Shown here: positions 1 through 8,997 of the stretch, piece after piece
Layout of the letters: every line of letters begins with the position of its first letter
Numbering within the stretch: the first letter of the stretch is position 1
Assembly (NCBI GenBank): GCA_028286945.1
Contig: JAQBQR010000033.1
Coordinates: forward strand, 1-43,847
Direction: 5' to 3'
Source of the DNA: Parcubacteria group bacterium
GTDB lineage: Bacteria > Patescibacteriota > Minisyncoccia > Phycocordibacterales > Phycocordibacteraceae
Length of the DNA stretch: 43,847 nt
Notes under the pieces: model-generated
What the model saw: only the letters and a program-made list of their open reading frames with translations
What the model was told of the DNA's origin: nothing
Database searches by the model: none
Translations under genes and position numbers: made by a program

Positions 1-1149
1 TATATCCTTCCAAAACGCCCCTACCTTTCCGTACCGTACGCGCTAGAAGCATTAGCTCAAGCACGCCAGGTGTCTTTTATACTCGGAGATTTCCCCATAC
101 CGCTTGAGTACCGACCCAACCCAACTGCAGGCATTGCTCACCCACCTAAAAATCTTTCGGTACTTGATGTGCGAAACAATCCGGTAATGACCCAAGAAGA
201 ACCGAAACCGTTTAGTGCACTTTCTGAAAAGGCCCTTGAACGAATTAAAACGGAACTTGAGGAAGGTGGCCGCGTTGTGGTGCTAGCCACACGAAAGGGG
301 TATGCACCTGCAGTAGTGTGTAGAGACTGTGGCCAGGCACAAACTGATGAGCGCGGAGTTCCACTGCTTTTTTCCACCGCGCATGAAGAGCGAGTATTCA
401 TATCTCGCGATGGAGTGTCGGTACTTAATGCAAAGCGCACCTGCACCAGATGTGAAAGTTGGAACCTTCTGCCACTAGGTATTGGCGTCGAACGTGTTGA
501 GGAAGAGTTACGAAAAGCATTTCCGGACCGCGACATCACGGTTCTAACTGCAGAAGCACTTACCTCAAGAAAGGCAGCTAAGAACTCAGTAGAGGACGCA
601 CAACGTCCAGGGAGTATTTTGGTCGGAACTGAGGCTCTGCTCCCGTGGATGCTTACGTACGAAGGTCCACCTGGATTGCGTCCGCTCGGAGTCATTGCTT
701 CAGCCGATAGTCTTCTTTCACTCCCATTCTGGCGTGCCCGTGAACGCTTCATCCGTCTTTCGTACTTTATGAGCGGGCTCTGCCATGAACTTCTCCTTCT
801 TACCCGCAGACCTGAAGATTCAGCTGTACAGAGTCTCAGCAGCTCTGCCACAGGCACACCTGAAGTCAGCTTCTGGAGCGAAGAAACAGCACTTCGTAAA
901 GCGCTTTCATATCCTCCCTACGGGACTCTTATAACTCTTTCATACGAAGGGCCATCCGCGGCATTGGAGAAGTTCCACGCTCAGATAAAAAGTGATTTGA
1001 ACCAATATTCACCAAGCATTCTTCCAGGCCAAGGTACGGTCGTCTTCTCGCTTCCTGAGAATGTATGGCCAAATATGGAGCTCAGTTCCTATCTCCGTGA
1101 ACTGCCTCCGCAGGTACGCGTACGTATTGACCCCGAGTCACTATGGTGA
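1..1149 (+). CDS. priA: Primosomal protein N' (PriA-like) C-terminal part, truncated by the window start
   Basis: Frame +1 open from base 1; 'RVVVLATRKGYAPAVVCRDCG', 'CTRCESWNLLPLGIGVERVEEELRKAFPDRDI' and 'ILVGTEALL' resemble the PriA zinc/helicase C region. Confidence 0.75.
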   Translation, partial: YILPKRPYLSVPYALEALAQARQVSFILGDFPIPLEYRPNPTAGIAHPPKNLSVLDVRNNPVMTQEEPKPFSALSEKALERIKTELEEGGRVVVLATRKGYAPAVVCRDCGQAQTDERGVPLLFSTAHEERVFISRDGVSVLNAKRTCTRCESWNLLPLGIGVERVEEELRKAFPDRDITVLTAEALTSRKAAKNSVEDAQRPGSILVGTEALLPWMLTYEGPPGLRPLGVIASADSLLSLPFWRARERFIRLSYFMSGLCHELLLLTRRPEDSAVQSLSSSATGTPEVSFWSEETALRKALSYPPYGTLITLSYEGPSAALEKFHAQIKSDLNQYSPSILPGQGTVVFSLPENVWPNMELSSYLRELPPQVRVRIDPESLW

Positions 1150-1155
1150 TATAAC
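1127..1155 (+). promoter_or_regulatory. Sigma70-type promoter TTGACC-N17-TATAAC
   Basis: -35 TTGACC at 1127-1132, 17-nt spacer, -10 TATAAC at 1150-1155; no ORF follows before the terminator near 1373-1400. Confidence 0.65.
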
Positions 1156-1161
1156 TTTAAG

Positions 1162-1400
1162 GCCCGCGTTTTGTCACTGCAAAGACAAATGTGGTGTGGC
1201 TCGCCACCACTGACCATTTTTCAGGGTTAGATTCGGTGAGTCGTTGGGGAAGGACGGATGCTGTGAATTTTCGCGCTGAGGCTACGAGGGTGGAGCTTTA
1301 GCATCCTCTCACTCCGCTGTCGTCACGTGCTTGACCCTTGGGTCAGCAGCATCCGTCCAACCTTGAGAACAAGCTCCGCAACACGCGGGGCTTTATTTAT
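1162..1400 (+). ncRNA. Candidate structured ncRNA or long def leader
   Basis: Strong promoter upstream; stem GTTG[GGGAAG]GACGGATGCTG / CAGCATCCGTCCAAC; hairpins GTGGTG..CACCAC and TGACC-CTTG-GGTCA; terminator-like AGCTCCGC-AACAC-GCGGGGCT-TTATTTAT. Confidence 0.55.
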
Positions 1401-1424
1401 ATAAAAATGTGGTATGGTGCGATT

Positions 1425-1967
1425 ATGAAAGCAATCGTTCAGCAAGAAAATCCCGTACTTCACGAGGTTGCACCACCTGTAGCTGAAGAAGAATTCGGTA
1501 CTCCAGCGCTCACGGGCATCGTGCAGGACCTGATTGACGCGCTTGATGCAGAACAAGATGGTGTGGCCATTGCAGCGCCACAAATTGGAGTATCTAAGCG
1601 TATCTTTGTGGTTCGTTTTGATCGTCTCCAGCCTCCCCCCGAAGGAAGTCCCCTTCCACCTGACGTAGGAGTATTCATAAACCCTGAATTCGTGCGCGTA
1701 TCCCGAAGACGTGAAGAAATGGATGAAGGATGCCTTTCGGTGCGCGGCACATACGGAAAGACGTATCGTCATGAGCGCGCAACCGTGCGTGCACGAGATG
1801 TTAATGGCGCACGTTTTGAACGCGGCGGCGGCGGTATCCTAGCGCAGGTATACCAACACGAAACAGATCACCTTGATGGCATTCTATTCATTGACCACGC
1901 CATTGAGACATATCAGATATCAAAAGAAGGTCGCGATATTCGATCCTCTACCACCGACCATGAGTAA
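1425..1967 (+). CDS. def: Peptide deformylase
   Basis: 'GVAIAAPQIGVSKRIFVV', 'EEMDEGCLSVRG', 'QVYQHETDHLDGILFID' (HExxH variant HETDH); ATG 6 nt after TATGGT. Confidence 0.9.
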   Translation: MKAIVQQENPVLHEVAPPVAEEEFGTPALTGIVQDLIDALDAEQDGVAIAAPQIGVSKRIFVVRFDRLQPPPEGSPLPPDVGVFINPEFVRVSRRREEMDEGCLSVRGTYGKTYRHERATVRARDVNGARFERGGGGILAQVYQHETDHLDGILFIDHAIETYQISKEGRDIRSSTTDHE

Positions 1968-2823
1968 GTTTGTTTATTTTGGAACGCCGTACGTGGCGCG
2001 CGATACGCTTGAAAAACTTGTTGGTGCCGGTTACACACCGTCTTTAGTTATTACTTCACCCGACTCTCTAAAAGGTCGCGGACTTACCCTTACTCCCTGC
2101 GAAACAAAGTCGTGGGCGATTGAACATGGTATTCCCGTACTTTCACCAGCTGCACTCGATGAGGAAACCATAAAAGAGATTGCAGCGTACGGTTGTGCGT
2201 ATGGCATAGCTGTGGCCTATGGAAAAATTATTCCGCAGGCGCTTATCGACGCTTTTCCAAAAGGAATCCTTAACGTTCATTATTCCCTCCTTCCAAAGTA
2301 TCGTGGAGCCTCACCTGTGGAGATGGCGATTTGGAATGGAGACACCGTAACGGGCGTCACTATTCAGCAGATGGTCTTTGAACTCGATGCGGGAGATATT
2401 TTGTCGCAAAAAGAAATGGCCATTGATCCTGCTGACACTACGCTCACCCTTCGCCCAAAGCTCATTACGCTTGGTGCTGATTTACTTATACAGACATTGC
2501 CATCGTTCATTGATGGTTCTGTTGCACCTACTCCGCAGGACGCATCTCAAGCAACCCGCGCAAAGAAGATTAAGAAGGAAGAAGGAGAACTGTTTCTTTC
2601 TGACGATTCTCGTATTAACCTGCAAAACTGGAATACCTATCGTGCTCTACGCGAATCGCCCGGCACCTACTTCTTCGCAGAGAAAGAAGGAAAACGCATC
2701 AGAGTAAAGATAACTGACGCCACCTTTAAAAACGGTTCATTCCAGATTCTCCGTATTATTCCCGAAGGAAAATCAGAGCAAGACTTCACATGGCTCGCAC
2801 AGACAGGCTGGAGTGTTTCTTAA
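1960..2823 (+). CDS. fmt: Methionyl-tRNA formyltransferase
   Basis: 'FVYFGTPYVARDTLEKL', 'NVHYSLLPKYRGASPVEMAIWNGDTVTGVTIQQM'; start overlaps the def stop. Confidence 0.92.
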   Translation: MSKFVYFGTPYVARDTLEKLVGAGYTPSLVITSPDSLKGRGLTLTPCETKSWAIEHGIPVLSPAALDEETIKEIAAYGCAYGIAVAYGKIIPQALIDAFPKGILNVHYSLLPKYRGASPVEMAIWNGDTVTGVTIQQMVFELDAGDILSQKEMAIDPADTTLTLRPKLITLGADLLIQTLPSFIDGSVAPTPQDASQATRAKKIKKEEGELFLSDDSRINLQNWNTYRALRESPGTYFFAEKEGKRIRVKITDATFKNGSFQILRIIPEGKSEQDFTWLAQTGWSVS

Positions 2824-3182
2824 TAGAACCGCTGGGTAAAACGTTTGAATATTCCACCCCCTTTCTTAACCATCGTGAGGTGCTTTGAGCGAGAACTAAT
2901 AATGCTGCGTTTTACTTCACTTACTGATCGGTCGATAGCTTTGTCCGGAGTATCAGCTCGTTCAGATGCAATGAAACTTTCTCCTGCCATATCAATGCTC
3001 ACCGATGCACGCCATAGTTGCTGAGAGTGCTGTGATGCGCTTTCTCGTATGATGTCCACATTCGCAATGGACTGAAACTTTCGTTCGTCCAGAAGGCGAA
3101 CTAATTTTAAAAGCTTTGCTCGGGCGCGCTCAAGGGTCTTGTCGAGGATAATTTCTGATCCGTGTCGGATGGTGATGTGCAT
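2820..3182 (-). CDS. S30AE/HPF-like ribosome-associated protein
   Basis: 120 aa; 'LWRASVSIDMAGESFIASERADTPDKAIDRSVSEVKRSI' resembles the sigma54-modulation/HPF fold. Confidence 0.55.
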   Translation of the reverse strand: MHITIRHGSEIILDKTLERARAKLLKLVRLLDERKFQSIANVDIIRESASQHSQQLWRASVSIDMAGESFIASERADTPDKAIDRSVSEVKRSIISSRSKHLTMVKKGGGIFKRFTQRFY

Positions 3183-3220
3183 AAAGTACGTATTATCCTA
3201 GTAACTGCTTCCCCATTATC

Positions 3221-3463
3221 TTACGTATCCTTTCCAAAGTGTTCGTGAAGATAGGTCACAATGGCATCTGATTCATACATTTCTGTTCCGGTCTCACTGT
3301 CAGCCATATACGGCGCTTGAAGTTTTCCGCCGCGAGCTTCAAGTTCTTCAGACACGCCTTCTTCATCAATATCTTTCTCCTCAAATGGAATATCGAGCAT
3401 TTCTGCGGTAGCTACGGTTTTTGCACAGTATGGACAGCCTCTTCGAATGTACAACGTGATCAT
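3221..3463 (-). CDS. Glutaredoxin-like protein
   Basis: 'ITLYIRRGCPYCAKTVATAEML' CPYC active site; 80 aa. Confidence 0.85.
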   Translation of the reverse strand: MITLYIRRGCPYCAKTVATAEMLDIPFEEKDIDEEGVSEELEARGGKLQAPYMADSETGTEMYESDAIVTYLHEHFGKDT

Positions 3464-3570
3464 GGCAGAAAGATTAGCGCCTATAACTCTCTAAGTGTAG
3501 CAGGTGCTTGGTTAGTAGCCCGATGTTGCTGTTTTAGCTATTTAGCCCTAAAATACTCAAGTTCACACAT

Positions 3571-3642
3571 TCCCCGGTAGCTCAGCGGTAGAGCAATCGA
3601 CTGTTAATCGATTGGTCGCAGGTTCGATCCCTGCCCGGGGAG
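3571..3642 (+). tRNA. tRNA-Asn (anticodon GTT), no encoded CCA
   Basis: Acceptor TCCCCGG/CCGGGGA, anticodon arm ATCGA-CTGTTAA-TCGAT, T arm GCAGG-TTCGATC-CCTGC. Confidence 0.95.
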
Positions 3643-5115
3643 CCCAGAAGGACAGTTAGCCAATTCCAAGACAGTATTGAATGGAGAACGCAAGGTAAAC
3701 CCTAGCGTTTTTCCGTCTACAGTCGGGTTCTGAAGTAGATAGTTCAAAAGCATTCGTTTTTCGTAGGGTTCAGAACTTTCAAAGATACTGCCCACTCGAC
3801 GACTGATAGAAAACACACGGGATACAGTGAGTTTGTAGTCATGGTCGGCTTTTGTATGCTCTTCAGCTTCAAGGTCGAGGCGGTACTGCTGGTCTTTAAA
3901 CTGTTGCAGCTTTTTGTCGTACTCGTCCTTAGTAATACTCTTGTCGAGCAGAAGGTCCATGAGCGCATCAATGCGATTCTGAACGCGGTCGTATTCTGCA
4001 CGAATACGTGCAAGCTCTTTTTTGTGGTAAACGACTTCGCTCTCATTGTTTGTTCGAAGCTCGTCCGTAAGGCGTTCCTCTACGTTGGTTGGGATTGCTG
4101 CAAAGGCCTCGAATACGTCCATGAGAGGCTTCAGGAGGTCCTTTTCGGGCACATAGATGCGCTTACAAATACGCTTGGCGTTCGTGCACGAGTAATAGAT
4201 AAAGCGGCCCTTCTTCTTCTCCGGGGTCATTACGCAGCCACAGTTTTTGCAATGTAGTAGGCCTTTGAAAATAAACTCCTCGGATAGCGGCTTCCATGTA
4301 GCATTGGAACGCTTACGAGCCACAGCCTGACAGCGCTCATAAAGCTCCAATGTGATGATGCACGGGTAATGATGCGGGTACGTCCCGTATTTCTTTGAAC
4401 GAGCGACACCGTAATAAAACGGGTCTTTTAGGACTAGGTCGATGTTGCTTCGAGAAAGTACGTTCCCATCTACGCTTCGAAGTCCCAGCTTTGTTATTTC
4501 CGTATGTAATGTCGTCAACGAGTAGTTGCCTGATGCGTAGAGTATGAAAATACGCTCTATAAGATGGGCGCGTTCTGGGTCGAGCACGATGTCTTTCTTG
4601 CCGTTCACGTCGAGCGAGTTGATGTATCCGATGCGTGGTTTTCCGTTCCAGTCCCCATTTCGGCGCTTCTGCTCGAAGGCACGCTTCACGTTGTCGCTAA
4701 TAGCATCCGAGTAGTACTTCGCGAGACCCAAGCTCATGCCGAACTGGAACTTCTCGACGGCTGACATGGATGGACCGATTATCTGGCCCTCTGACGTGAA
4801 GTGCAGTTCAATCTGGTCGTTGACTGCCATTTCGTACAGAAGCGAGACGCGCTTATCGAAAACGTTTCGCGAAAGACGGTCTACCTTATCGAAGCAGACT
4901 GCGAGTTTTATCTTGCTTTCCTGTATATAGCGTACAACTTCATCGAACGTATCACGCTTGGTCTTATATGCGCTTTCATCGAAACTAAACTCTTTGTCTA
5001 TCTCCAAGCTCTTACGGGAGCAGTACGATTTAAGACGCTCAGCCTGTGCGGGAAGTGAGTTCCCGGCGTCCCTCTGTTCTTCTGTAGATACTCTCGCAAC
5101 TATAACTGCCTTCAT
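3604..5115 (-). CDS. Large serine recombinase (site-specific integrase)
   Basis: N-terminal 'AVIVARVSTEEQRDAGNSLPAQ', Zn ribbon 'CKNCGCVMTPEKKKGRFIYYSCTNAKRIC', C-terminal coiled coil; last 12 codons plus stop lie antisense in the tRNA. Confidence 0.93.
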   Translation of the reverse strand: MKAVIVARVSTEEQRDAGNSLPAQAERLKSYCSRKSLEIDKEFSFDESAYKTKRDTFDEVVRYIQESKIKLAVCFDKVDRLSRNVFDKRVSLLYEMAVNDQIELHFTSEGQIIGPSMSAVEKFQFGMSLGLAKYYSDAISDNVKRAFEQKRRNGDWNGKPRIGYINSLDVNGKKDIVLDPERAHLIERIFILYASGNYSLTTLHTEITKLGLRSVDGNVLSRSNIDLVLKDPFYYGVARSKKYGTYPHHYPCIITLELYERCQAVARKRSNATWKPLSEEFIFKGLLHCKNCGCVMTPEKKKGRFIYYSCTNAKRICKRIYVPEKDLLKPLMDVFEAFAAIPTNVEERLTDELRTNNESEVVYHKKELARIRAEYDRVQNRIDALMDLLLDKSITKDEYDKKLQQFKDQQYRLDLEAEEHTKADHDYKLTVSRVFSISRRVGSIFESSEPYEKRMLLNYLLQNPTVDGKTLGFTLRSPFNTVLELANCPSGLPGQGSNLRPID

Positions 5116-5666
5116 GATTTGGAAGGACGGATTTTACCGAGAAATACATAATAAAAGATTCTGCGAATAGCCTCAAAAAGTAGAGCAACACTAACAATAA
5201 TTACAGCTGAATATCCCAACATGCTTTGCCAATCACGAGAGGTATAAATGCTTACAATCCTGTAATTAACACTACTAATGGTTGCATGTTCCAAGAATGC
5301 ATCTTGATTTGCTCGCATGATACTTGCAATAACTTCATCGCTAAGGGAAGAGTATCCATTCGGATATGCTTTACGTGCAATTTCTGCAATATCGCTGTCT
5401 GATGCACACAAGAAACGTACCTTATTCTCTGACTCATATGGAATAAAATTGTCATATAAGAAAACGCCTTTGGTGGACAGTGTATTCGAATCTAGTTTCA
5501 ATCCGTTATTACATTCAACATATGACTTTGAAATGTCGAAAGTAGGTGCCGACTGTACCCACATAATCCATACAGGGATTACAATTACAATAAACAACGT
5601 AATGAAGTAAATGACTTTTGTAAGCCGATACCACCATTTTTTGTTTAGCTCTGAGATGGTTTGCAT
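5112..5666 (-). CDS. Two-TM protein with an external Cys-containing domain, coupled to the recombinase gene
   Basis: Hydrophobic segments at both ends; ATGA overlap with the recombinase start. Confidence 0.7.
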   Translation of the reverse strand: MQTISELNKKWWYRLTKVIYFITLFIVIVIPVWIMWVQSAPTFDISKSYVECNNGLKLDSNTLSTKGVFLYDNFIPYESENKVRFLCASDSDIAEIARKAYPNGYSSLSDEVIASIMRANQDAFLEHATISSVNYRIVSIYTSRDWQSMLGYSAVIIVSVALLFEAIRRIFYYVFLGKIRPSKS

Positions 5667-5668
5667 AT

Positions 5669-5869
5669 CTATTTTGCTTTAGCTTTATTCATAAATCGCT
5701 CGAACTCTACATGCTCGATGCGAAACACTTTTCCTATTTTATGTGCCTTCAACTTACCCGCGCCGATATAACGGTAAATCGTCATCACATTGAATGAAAG
5801 CTTGTCTGCAAGTTCTTGTGCCGTGTAGTACTCTTTCGTATTCTTTGCCATATTATTCTCTTTTATCAT
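5669..5869 (-). CDS. HTH/excisionase-family DNA-binding protein
   Basis: 'YYTAQELADKLSFNVMTIYRYIGAGKLKAHKIGKVFRIEHVEFERFM' is a typical excisionase/MerR-type HTH. Confidence 0.85.
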   Translation of the reverse strand: MIKENNMAKNTKEYYTAQELADKLSFNVMTIYRYIGAGKLKAHKIGKVFRIEHVEFERFMNKAKAK

Positions 5870-5878
5870 AGTTTACTA

Positions 5879-7000
5879 TTATTTACAGGCAATACGCCCG
5901 AGTTGATAAGTCGCAAGTGCTTTTTTGACCTGTCCGTACCACTCACGCGGTTGCATCTTATGTAGGTCGGCCGCTATGCCACGAAGGTCTGCTGCGAGCC
6001 GATACCATGTACGGTCGTCATTGTGTTTACCGAGAATGGACCGTAGTTCTCGTAAACCATTTTCGTCGCGAGCGAGAAAGAGAAGGCCTGTGAGATATAC
6101 CGCTGTCTTGCCCTTCGCACCTTTACGGGCAACAAGTATGCGCTTCAAGAGGTCCTTTGGCGTGTATGCGTGCGAGAAGAGTGGAATACTGTGCCCTGCT
6201 ACCATTGTGTCCCAGTAGTTGTTTACGACTTTCTTGCTTTTGGCCTTCGAGAAGACGTCTCGGAAGGTAGGATTTTCCGCGAAGCCGAGCTGCTTGAAGA
6301 GTGAGTTCATCTTTCGTTTCTGGCTCAAGCGCACTTCGAGCCGCAGGATTTCCTTTTCCTTCTTCAACTCTTTGAATAAACTCATCTGGTAGCGGGTCTG
6401 GTCTTTATCAATGGCTCGCTTCTTTCCCTTCGCGAGGTCGGCTATTTTGTCGTAGAGCACGAAGGAGTGCGCGATTGTATATAGATACAAGCTCTGTCCA
6501 TCGTTCATGTAGCGAGCGCGGGTAAGGTCGAACCGCTTGTTCGCATCTACCTTAGCAAGTTCTCCAATTACGTACTGGGACGTATAACCGTCCGTAAGTT
6601 CTACATTCTTCGAGTAGTGGACCGCACTGACTGGCGCGTTCCGTAGAACATCGATGGGAAAGGCGACGCCCATCTGCTTCAAGCGGTCGTCGAGCGTTTC
6701 CAAAACATTCTCAAAATCGCTATCCTTCAATTCGTCGAGGTTGTTCCTGTAGAGGAGCTTCGGTGCAGAGAACTCGATTTTAATGCCCTGTTGCCAAGCG
6801 AGTTTGCCTTGGGCGCGCCGGAACCCTGTGAGGCGGGGGAAATACATCCCACTTTCCTCATCTCTCGTTGAAGGGTTCTTCACGAATTTTTCGTAGGTCT
6901 TCGTGCGTGCTTGCAGGTTCCAGCGGTCCACACCTCGACCCGTCAAATCGAGCATCATTGCCTTGTCGCGTGGAAGCATGAGAATGACGGTGTCTATCAT
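5879..7000 (-). CDS. Phage/plasmid replication initiator-like protein (gene II/Rep type)
   Basis: 'MIDTVILMLPRD', 'IKIEFSAPKLLYRNNLDEL', 'APVSAVHYSKNVELTDGYT', 'EILRLEVRLSQKRKMN' resemble filamentous-phage/plasmid Rep proteins. Confidence 0.7.
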   Translation of the reverse strand: MIDTVILMLPRDKAMMLDLTGRGVDRWNLQARTKTYEKFVKNPSTRDEESGMYFPRLTGFRRAQGKLAWQQGIKIEFSAPKLLYRNNLDELKDSDFENVLETLDDRLKQMGVAFPIDVLRNAPVSAVHYSKNVELTDGYTSQYVIGELAKVDANKRFDLTRARYMNDGQSLYLYTIAHSFVLYDKIADLAKGKKRAIDKDQTRYQMSLFKELKKEKEILRLEVRLSQKRKMNSLFKQLGFAENPTFRDVFSKAKSKKVVNNYWDTMVAGHSIPLFSHAYTPKDLLKRILVARKGAKGKTAVYLTGLLFLARDENGLRELRSILGKHNDDRTWYRLAADLRGIAADLHKMQPREWYGQVKKALATYQLGRIACK

Positions 7001-7167
7001 GGCAGGTCAGCGCTTTCCTCATAGCGTTCGGGTTGAAGACGACGGTCGATTTTGTAGAGCAAATCAAAGAACCCTACGAAGTTTGTCTTTGCTTCGTAAT
7101 CGTCAAAAGACTGTAGTAGCAGTTCTTTGGCCCCTGTCTTCGGTTGTAGCTTTGTATCGCTTGGCAC
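6997..7167 (-). CDS. 56-aa protein (GTG start) coupled to rep; absent from the ORF track
   Basis: MPSDTKLQPKTGAKELLLQSFDDYEAKTNFVGFFDLLYKIDRRLQPERYEESADLP*; its TGA overlaps the rep ATG (ATGA). Confidence 0.6.
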   Translation of the reverse strand: MPSDTKLQPKTGAKELLLQSFDDYEAKTNFVGFFDLLYKIDRRLQPERYEESADLP

Positions 7168-7236
7168 TTAACCAAGCTATCTAAAATGTCATACGATGCC
7201 CAAGAAAGAAGCGGGATACAGATGAAATGATGTGCG

Positions 7237-8025
7237 CTACAGTTTTTTTCGCTTCTGCTTTTCCAGCGAGATTACCTTCGAGATATGCCCCATATCGAGC
7301 GTCTTATTCGCTCCATATTTCTCTGTAAGAAGTTCCATTATTTCCCGTCTCGGTAGGTTGCGGTTCCCGTATATGAAATCATTTCGTTCCTGCACTTCCG
7401 CACTACGCTTCTTCGTCTTACCTATACGAATGCCTTTGAAACCTTTACGGTACTGTTCCTGCATCTGCGCGATAAACACCTCATGTTTTTTGATGAAATC
7501 AAGAATGTCTCGCTGTGTTGCGAATGGGCTTATACGTATGGCTAGCGGGAAATGTAGATTATCTGCGTCCTGTATTTCTTTCGAGAACGGTTCTTCAGCC
7601 TCGTTTTGTAAGTCGACTAGCATGCAAAGGTCTGCCCCAGCCTCGATTGGGATAAATGGCTCATCGTGGGACATGACGCTCCGTATCACATCACCCCAGT
7701 ACACGAAGTGCAGACCGTACTTTTTGCATACAGTTTCCAGCTCTCTATCCAGCTTCCGCAGCAGTTCTTTTCTTTCTCCCCAGTTTCCGAGATTGTAAGT
7801 AATGCCTTCCTTATACCCACCTTCAGGGTAGCCGTAGCGTTTCCGCAAGTCGCGGATTGTTTCCTGAAAATCCTCTGTCTTTAACAATTCTATAAAATAC
7901 CGCTCGAGCTTGGCACGGCCTTGCGTACTCGCCCCTCTCTCGAAGGCCTTTTCCCAACGCTTCTCCTCCTCTGGTGTAGTTTGCTCGGAAAAACCAAGCT
8001 CCGCGCTATCATCATGTGTAGCCAT
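7237..8025 (-). CDS. Hypothetical protein of the integrated element
   Basis: 262-aa ORF, charged, no TM or Walker motif; opposite-strand ORFs are composition shadows. Confidence 0.75.
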   Translation of the reverse strand: MATHDDSAELGFSEQTTPEEEKRWEKAFERGASTQGRAKLERYFIELLKTEDFQETIRDLRKRYGYPEGGYKEGITYNLGNWGERKELLRKLDRELETVCKKYGLHFVYWGDVIRSVMSHDEPFIPIEAGADLCMLVDLQNEAEEPFSKEIQDADNLHFPLAIRISPFATQRDILDFIKKHEVFIAQMQEQYRKGFKGIRIGKTKKRSAEVQERNDFIYGNRNLPRREIMELLTEKYGANKTLDMGHISKVISLEKQKRKKL

Positions 8026-8062
8026 TGCTTTACTTTAGTTTACAATCCCATATCATACAAAC

Positions 8063-8416
8063 ATGCCTAAAAGCCCGCCTAGAGATGTCTTGCAAGCTAC
8101 ATACGATGGTCTTGGAGAAGAGCTGACAAACTGGAGTAATCCTGGAAATAGCGACAAAATAAACATCTCGCTTGGCTTACTTAATGCACAGTCAGCAGAC
8201 GAAATTGCAACAGCGTTGGATAACCTCAAGCGACAGCTTGTCGGTGTAAGCGAAACTATCACTGTACAAAGTGGAAAAATGATTGCATCGAACGACCGTG
8301 CTGAGACGGTTAATACACGCTACGCAAACTGGGCAAGGTGGCTCACGATAGCCCTTATTGCCACGACCCTTGTGGTTGGACTACTTCAAGCGTACGTTAT
8401 CTGGCGTACAGCATAG
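8063..8416 (+). CDS. Small protein with a C-terminal TM anchor
   Basis: 117 aa ending 'WLTIALIATTLVVGLLQAYVIWRTA'; ATG 6 nt after TATCAT. Confidence 0.75.
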   Translation: MPKSPPRDVLQATYDGLGEELTNWSNPGNSDKINISLGLLNAQSADEIATALDNLKRQLVGVSETITVQSGKMIASNDRAETVNTRYANWARWLTIALIATTLVVGLLQAYVIWRTA

Positions 8417-8424
8417 AAACTCAT

Positions 8425-8997
8425 ATGGTTATGGAGCAGTACAAAAAATATCTTCCGTTTCAAACAGCTATATTGGCAGCCTCAGCGTTGGTCGGTTATT
8501 TAATAGTGTTCCTGATTAATTACGGCTACTTGTCCTATTACCATGTTCCGTATGGATTAGTTGAGTTTCCAAGAAGCGATATTTACGCGGGTATCGCGCT
8601 AGGTATTATTGCCCCGTCAATGCTGCTTTTGTTTGATTGGATTGGTAAGTTATCCGATAAGGCCATGAGGCTAGTTCTTGGACTCCTTAAATTGAAGCTT
8701 CCAACACGAGCAGTACCTGTTAAATCGAGTATGAAGTTGACAACCATTTTCATTATCTATGCTTTAGTTATTGTGGTTTTAAGCTATCTGTTCGGTTTTT
8801 ACCTTGCTAAATCGCAACGTCTTTTCTATAGCTTCGATACTAAGAGTGGAGAGATGATTGTTATACGAATGTATCCAGACAAAATCCTTGCAAAAAGGGC
8901 AGATTCGTTTCCTAACAAGAGGGCCAGTAGCCTCTACGTCTTCCCTTCGGAGCCTGACGCTGACGCTGGCTTAGAACTAAAGCAACTCAGCCTTTAA
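8425..8997 (+). CDS. Multi-TM hypothetical protein
   Basis: Start 8 nt after the preceding stop region; three TM segments. Confidence 0.75.
   Translation: MVMEQYKKYLPFQTAILAASALVGYLIVFLINYGYLSYYHVPYGLVEFPRSDIYAGIALGIIAPSMLLLFDWIGKLSDKAMRLVLGLLKLKLPTRAVPVKSSMKLTTIFIIYALVIVVLSYLFGFYLAKSQRLFYSFDTKSGEMIVIRMYPDKILAKRADSFPNKRASSLYVFPSEPDADAGLELKQLSL

Noticed and set aside
138-857. Long opposite-strand ORFs (e.g. 138-857 -, 1323-1772 -, 3841-4257 +, 24582-25025 +, 32555-32983 -, 34805-35422 +, 35514-35990 -, 36086-36511 +)
   Set aside because: They lie antisense to well-supported genes, with Ser/Arg-rich low-complexity composition typical of shadow ORFs.
1162-1400. tmRNA, RNase P RNA, SRP RNA or T-box as identity
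   Set aside because: No tRNA-like T arm, no GAGGAAAGUCC-type core, no SRP tetraloop region; 'GAGGGTGGAGC' only partly resembles the T-box AGGGTGGNACCGCG.
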